Shown here: positions 1 through 6,978 of the stretch, one piece after another
Layout of the letters: each line of letters begins with the position of its first letter
How positions within the stretch are numbered: the first letter of the stretch is position 1
DNA from: Clostridiales bacterium
Lineage (GTDB): Bacteria; Bacillota; Clostridia; Lachnospirales; WQUN01
Assembly: GCA_031289625.1 (NCBI GenBank)
Contig: JAITPB010000213.1
Span: forward strand, 1 to 13,629
Length of the DNA: 13,629 nucleotides
Direction of reading: 5' to 3'
Position numbers and translations under genes: made by a program
Notes under the pieces: model-generated
Database searches by the model: none
What the model saw: the letters and a program-made list of their open reading frames with translations, nothing else
Told to the model about the DNA's origin: nothing

Positions 1-1
1 A

Positions 2-91
2 GCGACAGTCCGGCTATCACTGGCTTTTTACAATACTTTTGCAGAAATTGATCAATTGGTGAAAACTTTGTATGATTGGCGCTTGCGGTGA
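2..91 (+). CDS. Cysteine desulfurase / class V aminotransferase, C-terminal fragment (partial)
   Basis: An open frame enters from the left edge and ends at TGA 89-91, giving 29 residues (ATVRLSLAFYNTFAEIDQLV, then KTLYDWRLR). The pattern of a short strand with an Arg-Ser pair, then a Tyr-Asn-Thr turn, then an acidic helix with Glu-Ile-Asp is typical of the extreme C-terminus of SufS/CsdA-type PLP-dependent cysteine desulfurases, which take sulfur from cysteine for Fe-S cluster and cofactor assembly. The catalytic lysine and cysteine lie outside the window, so the assignment rests on this tail alone. Another class V aminotransferase is possible. The stop codon lies inside the left arm of a hairpin at 81-111. 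Confidence 0.6.
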   Translation, partial: ATVRLSLAFYNTFAEIDQLVKTLYDWRLR

Positions 92-111
92 AAGCTGTAT
101 TCACCGCAAGC
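81..111 (+). terminator. Perfect 12-bp hairpin at the end of the desulfurase gene
   Basis: Bases 81-92 (GCTTGCGGTGAA) and 100-111 are exact reverse complements around a 7-nt loop. The left arm contains the TGA stop codon. No run of T follows on the plus strand (the next bases are CTTAAAAATT), so this is not a textbook intrinsic terminator. It may mark a transcript end or protect a 3' end before the fbp promoter about 20 bp downstream. Confidence 0.55.
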
Positions 112-131
112 CTTAAAAATTGCAGCAAATC

Positions 132-160
132 TTTAAACGCATCCTCCGCTGTGATATAAT
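132..160 (+). promoter_or_regulatory. Sigma-A type promoter of fbp
   Basis: A perfect -10 TATAAT at 155-160 is preceded by TG at 152-153 (extended -10). A weak -35 TTTAAA at 132-137 (4 of 6 to TTGACA) sits 17 bp upstream. Transcription would start near 167, about 30 nt before the fbp start codon. Confidence 0.65.
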
Positions 161-198
161 CAAAAAAGATTTAAATCAATTGGAAAAGGAGGGTGAGC

Positions 199-2157
199 AT
201 GTCTCGCTCGGAAATCCCAGCCGACAGGTTGAAATTCTTGAAGCTTCTGGCCGAAAAATATCCTTCCATTGACAGCGTCTGCACAGAGATAATCAACCTC
301 CAGGCTATTTTAAATCTTCCCAAAGGAACTGAACATTTTATGAGCGATGTCCACGGCGAGTATGAAACCTTTAACCACATCCTGAACAACTGTTCAGGGG
401 TTATCCGGCAAAAGGTGGATTTCGTTTTCAGCGGCCGGCTGACTGGGAAACAGCGCGCGGAACTCTGTACGCTGATTTATTATCCGGCCCTCAAACTGGA
501 GCGCGTAAAAAACACGGTGGAGGATTTGGATGAATGGCGGCAGATTACTTTAGTACAGCTGATTGATTTGTGCAGGGCCATCGCCGGAAAATACACGCGT
601 TCCAAAGTAAGAAAGGCGCTTCCAAAAGATTACAGCTATATCATCGACGAACTCTTACACACCGCGTACCGTGAATCCAGACAGGCGCAGTATTATCAGG
701 AAATTATGAGAAGCATCATCGTATTAGACCGGGCGGATGATTTTATCAAGGAACTGTGCGCCTTGATCAAACGCCTGGCTGTGGATCACCTGCACATTGT
801 GGGCGATATTTTTGACCGCGGCCCGCGGGCGGACAGGATTATAGACCAATTGCTCAAACATCACAGCGTAGATGTGCAATGGGGCAATCATGACATTTTA
901 TGGATGGGCGCCGCGGCAGGCAGTTATGTCTGCATCGCGCAGGCGCTGGCGAACTCGGCGGCGTTTGGCAACCTGCAAATCTTAGAGCAGGGTTATGGCA
1001 TTAACTTGCGGGAGCTTGCGCTGTTCGCGAATAAGACCTATACGCGAAGCGCGTGTTTTGAACCTCGTGTTATGCCGGGCATAGATATGGACGAAAGTGA
1101 CGTGGATCTCAACAGCAAAATATACAAAGCTTTGATCGTTATGCTGTTTAAGCTGGAAGGTCAGATTTACATAAGGCGGCCCGAATATGGCATGGAGAAT
1201 AGACTGCTTCTGGATAAAATAAATTTGGACGAAAAAACCGTGCGTGTCGGCGATGCAACTTATCAGATGATGGATACCTGCCTGCCCACGCTAGATCCCA
1301 ATGATCCTTACGCGCTCTCGCCGGAAGAAGAGAAACTGATGGCTGACCTGTGCGACTGTTTTCAGCAAAGCGACAAGCTGCAGCAGCATATCCGCTTTCT
1401 CTACACCAAAGGAAGCATGTACTTGATATTCAATAAGAACCTTTTATTTCACGGATGCCTTCCCATGGACGAAGATGGCGGTTTTACCGATGTGGAGCTT
1501 TGCGGCGTGAAAGCCTCCGGCCGGAAATTATTGGACAACTGCGACAATATAGCGAGAAAAGCTTATTTTGGATCCGGCGCGGAAAAAGAAGCCGCTGCCG
1601 ACGCGATGTGGTATCTCTGGTGCGGCCGCTATTCGCCGCTGTTCGGACGCAGCGCCATGACGACATTTGAGCGGCGCTTTATTGAAGACAAAACCGCCCA
1701 TACGGAAATCAAAAATCATTATTACACGCATGTGCAGTCTCAAGAGCAATGCGAAAGCATCCTGAGAGAATTTGGGCTGGAGAGCGAATTTTCGCACATC
1801 ATAAACGGCCATGTGCCTGTACGCGCTTCTGATGGCGAAAGCCCGATTAAGGGCGGCGGAAAGCTGATCGTGATTGACGGCGGGTTCTGCCGATCTTATC
1901 AGCCGACGACAGGCATAGCGGGATATACGCTGATTTTTACTTCCCAGGCCATACGGCTGTCGGCGCATACGCCTTTCGAGTCTACATTGGAGGCGCTTGA
2001 AAAAAACTATGACATTCATTCCACTACTACGGTGTTTGAGACGCTGAAAGAAAGAATGCTGGTTAGGGACGCGGACAACGGCTTAAATATAGCGGCGCAG
2101 ATTGAAGATTTGATGGCGCTTTTAACCGCTTACCGAAAGGGAGACATTCATCTTTGA
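199..2157 (+). CDS. fbp: Fructose-1,6-bisphosphatase, class III (Firmicutes type)
   Basis: This 652-residue protein hydrolyses fructose-1,6-bisphosphate to fructose-6-phosphate and phosphate, a cytoplasmic step of gluconeogenesis. Its length is close to that of the family, including Bacillus subtilis Fbp. It has the metallophosphoesterase motifs in order: DVHGEYE at about 50-56, GDIFDRG at 202-208, WGNHD at 228-232 and NGH at 536-538. These carry the metal and phosphate ligands and differ from the class I enzyme fold. I place the start at ATG 199, because the AAGGAGGG ribosome binding site at 185-192 touches the in-frame GTG at 193 and is correctly spaced only for the ATG. The gene appears monocistronic, with its own promoter and a bidirectional terminator after the stop. 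No truncation or frameshift is visible. Confidence 0.95.
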   Translation: MSRSEIPADRLKFLKLLAEKYPSIDSVCTEIINLQAILNLPKGTEHFMSDVHGEYETFNHILNNCSGVIRQKVDFVFSGRLTGKQRAELCTLIYYPALKLERVKNTVEDLDEWRQITLVQLIDLCRAIAGKYTRSKVRKALPKDYSYIIDELLHTAYRESRQAQYYQEIMRSIIVLDRADDFIKELCALIKRLAVDHLHIVGDIFDRGPRADRIIDQLLKHHSVDVQWGNHDILWMGAAAGSYVCIAQALANSAAFGNLQILEQGYGINLRELALFANKTYTRSACFEPRVMPGIDMDESDVDLNSKIYKALIVMLFKLEGQIYIRRPEYGMENRLLLDKINLDEKTVRVGDATYQMMDTCLPTLDPNDPYALSPEEEKLMADLCDCFQQSDKLQQHIRFLYTKGSMYLIFNKNLLFHGCLPMDEDGGFTDVELCGVKASGRKLLDNCDNIARKAYFGSGAEKEAAADAMWYLWCGRYSPLFGRSAMTTFERRFIEDKTAHTEIKNHYYTHVQSQEQCESILREFGLESEFSHIINGHVPVRASDGESPIKGGGKLIVIDGGFCRSYQPTTGIAGYTLIFTSQAIRLSAHTPFESTLEALEKNYDIHSTTTVFETLKERMLVRDADNGLNIAAQIEDLMALLTAYRKGDIHL

Positions 2158-2175
2158 AAGAGTTTGGATTTGACA

Positions 2176-2214
2176 AAAAAAATGCCGGCGGAACAAAACC
2201 GGCGGCGTTTTTTT
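2176..2214. terminator. Bidirectional intrinsic terminator between convergent genes
   Basis: An A-run at 2175-2182, a GC-rich stem and a T-run at 2208-2214 form a hairpin with U-tails in both directions. The stem pairs 2183-2187 with 2203-2207, has a G-G mismatch, then pairs 2189-2191 with 2199-2201 around loop AACAAAA. It lies between the fbp stop (2157) and the stop of the convergent gene (2231), so it can serve both. Confidence 0.85.
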
Positions 2215-2230
2215 GTGATTCAAATGAGAT

Positions 2231-3115
2231 TTATGAACATTCGCAGTCTCTTTTATTGAGATTTTTTGGAATGTTGCCGCTGACGCCGGCAAGAAATTCT
2301 GGTCTTTGCGGAGGCGCGAAAATATCCAGCGGAAAATCAAGGCTGTCAAAAAATTCACATGGATTCATCGGCGAAATTTCTTCGCATTCATTGGGTACGC
2401 AGAAGCCTCTGGACTCGACGGTCAGGTTCACAATGCGGAAGACTTTAATGATGCTGAACAGACCTAGCGTCACAAGGACTTCATTGGGATGATGATCACT
2501 AAAATGCTTATCGTCCGGGCAATCATGATGATGCCTGCGGTGAAGTTCGGCTGTCAGCGCTACGGCTTTGGCTTCCACCATGACAAACGGTTCGGAGTCA
2601 AGAGTGGCGGATTCGCCGAGGGTCTTAAATAAATCGGTGGCTACGGCCAAATCGGATCCAATCGAGCCAAACAGCGTAATTTTCTTGTTGTGCAGGCTGT
2701 TGGCGCGGATGCAGCCAATCACCGAGCCGTCCGCTTCACGGAAGGTCAGCCGGTATTCGAAAACGTATTTTAAGTCGATATCCCAGAATCCGCTCTTAAA
2801 AGGATTGGGCTTTTTGTCAACAATGATAATTTTTCTAATCCGTAAATAATCAATGGTGACAGCAGCCGCGTTGCTGGGGGGGACAATGATGTCGCCCTCA
2901 TGAATGTGATCATCGCCCATGCAGACATGCTCCGCCGCTCTGGCAGGGCCAATCATAGCGGGTGTAAGGCAGTCTTGCTGTCTGCAGCTGTCATACACTT
3001 TCAGGGCAATGATGCATTCTTCTCTCACTTTTTTGGTGGGACTCAGACATTCAGCACTTTGTATTTTATCGTCTTTGTGATGCATGGTAGAAGAATTCAG
3101 CTCAAAAGCTCCCAT
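2231..3115 (-). CDS. Conserved clostridial protein of unknown function, possible spore-envelope protein
   Basis: This 294-residue protein has no signal peptide or membrane segment. The start at ATG 3115 is supported by AGGAGG in the block 3121-3130. Visible features are a Cys-containing segment KVYDSCRQQDCL near residues 39-50, a central beta-rich region from about 74 to 165, a His-rich stretch (ELHRRHHHDC then DKHFSDHH) near 190-210 that could bind metal, and a Cys/Pro-rich tail with FCVPNECEE and NPCEFFD. From memory, clostridial genomes encode similar proteins annotated only as hypothetical, and the composition recalls spore-coat or exosporium proteins. That role is inference, weakly supported by a possible mother-cell sigma promoter upstream. 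I see no catalytic motif. Confidence 0.75.
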   Translation of the reverse strand: MGAFELNSSTMHHKDDKIQSAECLSPTKKVREECIIALKVYDSCRQQDCLTPAMIGPARAAEHVCMGDDHIHEGDIIVPPSNAAAVTIDYLRIRKIIIVDKKPNPFKSGFWDIDLKYVFEYRLTFREADGSVIGCIRANSLHNKKITLFGSIGSDLAVATDLFKTLGESATLDSEPFVMVEAKAVALTAELHRRHHHDCPDDKHFSDHHPNEVLVTLGLFSIIKVFRIVNLTVESRGFCVPNECEEISPMNPCEFFDSLDFPLDIFAPPQRPEFLAGVSGNIPKNLNKRDCECS

Positions 3116-3153
3116 TGCTGCTTACCTCCTCATTTTTCTGTCTCTCTGATAAC

Positions 3154-3178
3154 ATAGTATGTACAACGGGTTTTTTGG
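3154..3178 (-). promoter_or_regulatory. Possible sporulation (sigma-E/sigma-K like) promoter
   Basis: On the minus strand CATACTAT lies at 3161-3154, one base from the sigma-E -10 consensus CATACAnT and close to the sigma-K CATAnnnTA. An AACC about 15 bp upstream resembles a sigma-K -35. Transcription would begin about 20-30 nt before the ribosome binding site of the gene starting at 3115. Such short motifs arise by chance, so this is only a candidate. Confidence 0.3.
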
Positions 3179-3184
3179 TTACAG

Positions 3185-3242
3185 AAAACAAAAAAGCGCT
3201 GGAAGGGGCGCTGCGGCCATTATGGCAGCGCTTCTTCCAGCG
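3185..3242 (-). terminator. Intrinsic terminator of the Sir2 gene, overlapping its last codons
   Basis: On the minus strand the outer arm CGCTGGAAG (3242-3234) pairs with CTTCCAGCG (3205-3197). The inner arm GCGCTG (3231-3226) pairs with CAGCGC (3213-3208), separated by a 2x2 internal loop. A run of six T, then GTTTT, follows at 3195-3185. The left arm is coding sequence for the final residues (LEEAL) and the stop codon 3220-3222 lies in the loop. Confidence 0.85.
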
Positions 3243-3939
3243 TCTTTCCAATGTTTTCATAAATCACCAGATCCGCCTGGCTGTCCAGGGGCGTGCGTGT
3301 TCTATTGATCAAGGCCAGTCGATGTCCTGCATAGAAACGCAGAAGCCCGGCCGCCGGGTAGACGTTTAGCGAAGTGCCGCCGATAATCAGCGCGTCCGCG
3401 CTGGATATGGCCTGAACCGCCTGCCGCATTATGTCTTCATTCAAGCTTTCCTCATAAAGCACCACATCCGGTTTAATGACGCCGCCGCACACGCAGTGAG
3501 GCACGCCGCCGCTTTCCGTCACGGCCTCCACGCCGTAAGAGCGCCTGCAGACGAGGCAAGTATTGCGATGCACCGATCCGTGCAGCTCCAGTACATTCCG
3601 GCTGCCGGCTTTTTGGTGCAAGCCGTCGATGTTTTGCGTAATGAGCGCTTTCATCTTGCCACGCTTTTCCAGTTCGGCCAAAGCCAGATGCGCCCGGTTG
3701 GGGGCGGCGTTCAGATAGAGCATGTTAGCGCGGTAAAAAGAAAAAAATTCTTCCGTGTGCTGAACAAAAAAAGTATGGGACAGCATGGTTTCCGGCGGAT
3801 AGGCGTATTGCTGACCGTAAAGGCCGTCCACACTGCGGAAGTCGGGTATGCCGCTTTCTGTGGAGACGCCCGCGCCGCCGAAGAACACAATAGAATCGCT
3901 GGATTGGATCAACTCTTTTAACGTGATATCTTTTTGCAT
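3220..3939 (-). CDS. Sir2-family NAD-dependent protein deacylase (sirtuin)
   Basis: Sirtuins remove acetyl or other acyl groups from protein lysines using NAD+. This 239-residue cytoplasmic protein has the complete core. The NAD-binding motif GAGVSTESGIPDFRS is at 22-36, TQNIDGLH at 101-108 and the catalytic His at 120 (LELHG). The zinc ligands are Cys128, Cys131, Cys149 and Cys151, and GGTSLNVYP is at 187-195. Length matches bacterial CobB-type enzymes. I use ATG 3939 because AAAGGAGAA at 3945-3953 precedes it. The frame stays open to 4110, but those residues are not sirtuin-like and overlap the promoter of the divergent gene. A short leader ORF (3960-4013) precedes it, and the terminator overlaps its 3' end. 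Confidence 0.93.
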   Translation of the reverse strand: MQKDITLKELIQSSDSIVFFGGAGVSTESGIPDFRSVDGLYGQQYAYPPETMLSHTFFVQHTEEFFSFYRANMLYLNAAPNRAHLALAELEKRGKMKALITQNIDGLHQKAGSRNVLELHGSVHRNTCLVCRRSYGVEAVTESGGVPHCVCGGVIKPDVVLYEESLNEDIMRQAVQAISSADALIIGGTSLNVYPAAGLLRFYAGHRLALINRTRTPLDSQADLVIYENIGKTLEEALP

Positions 3940-3959
3940 GAGCGTTCTCCTTTGTTGGG

Positions 3960-4013
3960 TTAAACGATAATCAGGCAAACGTTTTCGGTAACATTTACAT
4001 ACACCATATTCAT
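3960..4013 (-). CDS. Possible 17-residue leader peptide before the sirtuin gene
   Basis: On the minus strand ATG 4013 or ATG 4007 opens a short frame ending at TAA 3960-3962, reading MNMVYVNVTENVCLIIV. The sequence GCAAGGAGAGA just upstream gives a good Shine-Dalgarno site, best spaced for ATG 4007. The stop is about 20 bp from the sirtuin start and just before that gene's own ribosome binding site, so the two could be translationally coupled. I recognise no family. A chance small ORF cannot be excluded, and no attenuator hairpin is obvious between the two. Confidence 0.35.
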   Translation of the reverse strand: MNMVYVNVTENVCLIIV

Positions 4014-4051
4014 TCTCTCCTTGCAATATTTTTTTGTGTTTGGTTAAGAGG

Positions 4052-4080
4052 TTGCGATTAGAATCAGGCTGTGCTATACT
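4052..4080 (+). promoter_or_regulatory. Sigma-A promoter of the VOC-family gene
   Basis: A -35 TTGCGA (4052-4057), a 17-bp spacer and a -10 TATACT (4075-4080) form a near-consensus promoter. Transcription would start near 4087. The leader contains a small GGCGG/CCGCC inverted repeat and then AAGGAG before ATG 4130. Confidence 0.75.
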
Positions 4081-4129
4081 TTTTGACATGGCGGGCATGG
4101 TTCCGCCCACAAAAGAATAAGGAGAAAAA

Positions 4130-4345
4130 ATGTCTCAATCATTTGACGTGTTTATCAATTTTGACGGCGACTGCCGCGAAGCCGTAAATTTTTACGCCAA
4201 GGCGTTTCAATCGGAAATCTGCGAATTAATGACCTATAGCGACGCGCCGCCAGGGGTAGGCTACACCGCGCCGGAGGCGGATAAAGACAGAATCATGTAC
4301 TGTTCCATGCCGATCTTCGGCAGCAACACCAGGATTGGGGAGTAG
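4130..4345 (+). pseudogene. VOC-superfamily (PhnB-like / glyoxalase) protein, truncated
   Basis: Only 71 residues are encoded, about half the usual length (around 140) of the PhnB-like VOC family (metal-binding proteins often annotated 3-demethylubiquinone methyltransferase or glyoxalase-like). The N-terminal half is well preserved: SFDVFINFDGDCREAVNFYA, then the A-PP-G-Y and PEADKDRIMY segments and PIFGSN. After about residue 67 the family resemblance stops and the frame ends at TAG 4343-4345. The second beta-alpha-beta module, with remaining metal or substrate ligands, is missing. Promoter and ribosome binding site (AAGGAG before 4130) are intact, so the fragment is probably transcribed. 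The break lies close to the end of the convergent ABC operon, suggesting disruption by a rearrangement. Confidence 0.8.
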
Positions 4346-4369
4346 GTATTCACGGATTTTGATGACGCT

Positions 4370-5146
4370 TCAAATAGCAAATTCCGGGCCGGCGTCTTCT
4401 TCCGGCTCGAAAAAATAGTCGTACACTTTTTTCTTGTACCACGCGAAATCTGCCGCGCCGCGGTTGCGCTTGTCTGATAGCGCAATTGTAACAATGTCCC
4501 GCACACGGCCGGGCCGGTTGGATAAAACGACGATGCGGTCGGCCAGAAAAACCGCTTCCTCTATGTCATGCGTAACCATCAGCATAGTAGTCTTTTTTTC
4601 CTCGCGTATTTTGATGATCTCTTTTTGCATCTCGATTTTAGTCAGCGCGTCAAGCGCGCCGAACGGTTCGTCCAGCAGCAGCATTTCCGGGCCGGTTACC
4701 AGTGCGCGCGCGATGGCCGCGCGTTGGCTCATGCCGCCGCTCAGTTGCGCGGGATACGCTTTTTCAAAGCCTTCCAGCTTTACAAGCCTTAGGTATTCAC
4801 TGGCCAGTTCCATTTTTTCGCGGCGCGTTTTGTCATCCAGTCCAATGGTAATGTTCTTTTCCAGTGTCAACCACGGCATGAGGCGGTGTTCCTGAAAAAT
4901 CATGCCCCTTTCAGGCCCAGGCTTGGCGATCTCCCTGCCGTGGAGCGTAACGACGCCGTCCGCGTCGGGCGATTCCAGTCCGGCGATTATTTTAAGCAGA
5001 GTCGATTTTCCACAGCCGGAATGCCCCACAATCGCCACAAATTCCCCGTCAGAAACCGTAAGATTAATACCTTCCAGCACACTGAGCGGCTTCCCATCCA
5101 CATAAAATGTTTTGTTCAAATTTTGCACAACCAATTCGTCGCCCAT
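4370..5146 (-). CDS. ABC transporter ATPase, SsuB/TauB type
   Basis: This 258-residue cytoplasmic ATPase would power import through the neighbouring permease. All ABC motifs are present: Walker A GHSGCGKST at 41-49, Q-loop Gln85, signature LSGGMSQ at 135-141, Walker B LLLDE at 157-160, D-loop ALD near 165 and H-loop His193. Overall pattern (FVAIVGHSGCGKSTLL, FQEHRLMPWLT, DEPFGALDALTK) matches the nitrate/sulfonate/taurine importer subfamily. It starts 16 bp after the permease stop with a weak GAGG site, so it is probably translated as part of the operon. It is the last operon gene, and I see no intrinsic terminator after it. Confidence 0.92.
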   Translation of the reverse strand: MGDELVVQNLNKTFYVDGKPLSVLEGINLTVSDGEFVAIVGHSGCGKSTLLKIIAGLESPDADGVVTLHGREIAKPGPERGMIFQEHRLMPWLTLEKNITIGLDDKTRREKMELASEYLRLVKLEGFEKAYPAQLSGGMSQRAAIARALVTGPEMLLLDEPFGALDALTKIEMQKEIIKIREEKKTTMLMVTHDIEEAVFLADRIVVLSNRPGRVRDIVTIALSDKRNRGAADFAWYKKKVYDYFFEPEEDAGPEFAI

Positions 5147-5162
5147 ATTTTCGGCCGCCTCA

Positions 5163-5927
5163 CTAACTCTTGTTTTTGTCCCAAGGCGTAACGACCCTGG
5201 AAATGAACGTCAAAATCCAGTCCATTAGCACACCTGTTATCGCGATTGCGAGCATACCGCTGAACACAATGGGAAATTGCATCAGCGCGCGCGCGTCGTT
5301 CAGCCGGAAGCCGATTCCGCTGGACGCGGCTATCATTTCAGCGCCCACGACCGCCATCCACGATATGCCAAGCCCCAGCTTCAGCCCCACAAATATATTG
5401 GGCAGCGCGCTCGGCAAATATATTTTAGTAAAAAGCTTCATTTTACTCAAGTTATACATCCGGCCCACTTCAATCAGTTTGGGATCGGTACGGCGAATGC
5501 CGCTCAACGTGTTTATCAATATCGGGAAATAGGCGGCCATAAAAATAACGGCCACTTTGCTTTCCTCCCCTATTCCGAACCACATAATAAGCAGCGGCAC
5601 CCACGCCATCATCGGAATCTGCCTGATAGACGTAAATGTAAGCGTAAAAAAACGCTCGGCAATGCGGCTCATGCCCATAATAACGCCCAGCGATATGCCC
5701 ACAACCGCCGCTAACGCATATCCTTTCAGGATGCGGATAAGACTGACGCGTATATCGTTTTTAAGCGTCCCGACGGTGATCTGTTTCCAAAACATTTCCA
5801 TCACTTTACCGGGGCGCGGAAGCAGCAGCTCCGGTAAAATACTGTTGTGGGTAACATACACCCACAACAGTATTATCAGTACCGGCAAAATCAGCGAGAA
5901 CCCCAGCCACAAGAGCTTATTTCTCAC
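5163..5927 (-). CDS. ABC transporter permease, SsuC/TauC type
   Basis: About 254 residues with some six hydrophobic segments. The first is near the N-terminus (LGFSLILPVLIILLWVYV) and the last is near the C-terminus. The cytoplasmic EAA-like loop, which contacts the ATPase, lies at about 155-185 (EVGRMYNLSKMKLFTKIYLP). This is the BPD_transp_1 fold of sulfonate/taurine/nitrate importers. Two starts are possible. ATG 5933 lies one base after AAGGAG, too close. GTG 5927 is seven bases away and is preferred. Either way the gene begins inside the last codons of the binding-protein gene (stop at 5917-5919), indicating translational coupling. A perfect 15-bp inverted repeat lies in the early codons. 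Confidence 0.9.
   Translation of the reverse strand: MRNKLLWLGFSLILPVLIILLWVYVTHNSILPELLLPRPGKVMEMFWKQITVGTLKNDIRVSLIRILKGYALAAVVGISLGVIMGMSRIAERFFTLTFTSIRQIPMMAWVPLLIMWFGIGEESKVAVIFMAAYFPILINTLSGIRRTDPKLIEVGRMYNLSKMKLFTKIYLPSALPNIFVGLKLGLGISWMAVVGAEMIAASSGIGFRLNDARALMQFPIVFSGMLAIAITGVLMDWILTFISRVVTPWDKNKS
5838..5874 (-). repeat. Perfect 15-bp inverted repeat inside the permease gene
   Basis: Bases 5838-5852 and 5860-5874 are exact reverse complements (15 of 15) with a 7-nt loop. In the transcript this forms a stable stem about 60 nt into the permease coding region, covering residues around 20-32, and is followed by ATTTTACC. It could cut read-through or protect the upstream mRNA. Confidence 0.8.
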
Positions 5928-6966
5928 TATCATACTCCTTTTTCGCTGTGGTTACGACATAATCGTCTACCCATGTGTCGAAGTCGATCGAGCCGGTAAT
6001 CAGTTCGTTATCGCGCAGGAAGGTTTCTATACTTTTAAGGGAGTCAATATACAGCTTGTCGAGATTAAGCGGGGTGGATATGTTCAAATCGTACTCCGCC
6101 GTGGCCAGCACGACTTCCAGCGGATACCCGCTTCTATCCGCCTGGAGCTTAAAGAATCGGTCCGGATCAGCTTGCGCCCAGTCTTTGGCTTTTAACAGCG
6201 CCTTTTGAATCGCTACGGCAACGTCCTTGTTTTCCTGATAAGCTTCTGTGCGGGCAATGAAAACAGATGGCTCGTAATAAGTGGCCCTGTCGGATGCAAA
6301 GCCGTTGTGCATCACCTTTGCGCTGCCGGTGTTCACAAGCTCGCCCTCCTGGCCAGACACAACAACCGTTGCGTCAATCGTACCCGACACGATACCGGCA
6401 ATGCCCTCCGGCAAGGTGGAGTTGATCGGCTCTATATCATCGAAAGTAAGCCCCGCTTCATTTAATACGCGAATTACATACATGTGCGGGCTTGCGCCGC
6501 GTGTATAGGCTATTTTTTTGCCTTTGAGATCGGCCAGCGTCTCAATGCCCGCGCCTTCGCGCACGATAAACTTCCATGAGGAGCCCCATCCGGTAATACT
6601 TAAAAGCGTGTGTTCAATTCCGTTTGTTTTAGACAAATCAGCCGCCATGCCGGCGTACACTACGTAATCCAGTTCTTTGGCGACAAGCGCCTCATGTATC
6701 GCGGGGGCCGCGCCGACAAAACCGTTCAAACTGGCTTTATAGCCCAGCGCGTTCAAATATTCGTCCAGATAACCGTTTTCAGCCGCAACGCCGAGTATGT
6801 TCCCCGGCCAGTCGCCGCCAGCGGACGGGAACCCAATGCGGACTTCTTTCATCTCAGCCGGCGGCGCTTCCGACGTATTTTCCGTCGCGGCGCAAGCCGT
6901 CGCGGTAAACGCTAGGACTATCGTAAGGGTGAACGCGAAAAAATGTCTGACAATATGTTTTTTCAT
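5917..6966 (-). CDS. ABC transporter substrate-binding lipoprotein, SsuA/TauA (NMT1-like) type
   Basis: A 349-residue secreted lipoprotein. The N-terminus has Lys residues, a hydrophobic stretch and a lipobox ending at Cys25 (TATAC), so the mature protein would be anchored to the outer face of the membrane. The body has the two-lobe periplasmic binding pattern of the NMT1/SsuA family, with KEVRIGFPSAGGDWPGN at the mature N-terminus, LADLKGKKIAYTRGASPHMY in the middle and a C-terminal tail of short helices. The ligand cannot be read from sequence; neighbouring genes suggest a sulfonate or sulfate ester. It starts 12 bp after the arylsulfotransferase stop, whose TAA overlaps an AAGGAGG site, and overlaps the permease start. 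Confidence 0.9.
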   Translation of the reverse strand: MKKHIVRHFFAFTLTIVLAFTATACAATENTSEAPPAEMKEVRIGFPSAGGDWPGNILGVAAENGYLDEYLNALGYKASLNGFVGAAPAIHEALVAKELDYVVYAGMAADLSKTNGIEHTLLSITGWGSSWKFIVREGAGIETLADLKGKKIAYTRGASPHMYVIRVLNEAGLTFDDIEPINSTLPEGIAGIVSGTIDATVVVSGQEGELVNTGSAKVMHNGFASDRATYYEPSVFIARTEAYQENKDVAVAIQKALLKAKDWAQADPDRFFKLQADRSGYPLEVVLATAEYDLNISTPLNLDKLYIDSLKSIETFLRDNELITGSIDFDTWVDDYVVTTAKKEYDSEK

Positions 6967-6978
6967 CTCAATTCCTCC

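Noticed and set aside
1528..2019. A 163-codon open frame opposite fbp.
   Set aside because: It is antisense to conserved fbp, with Arg-rich composition and no recognisable domain or start signal.
3940..4110. Extending the sirtuin N-terminus by 57 residues.
   Set aside because: The added residues are not sirtuin-like, lie over the divergent promoter, and ATG 3939 has a good Shine-Dalgarno site and gives the family length.
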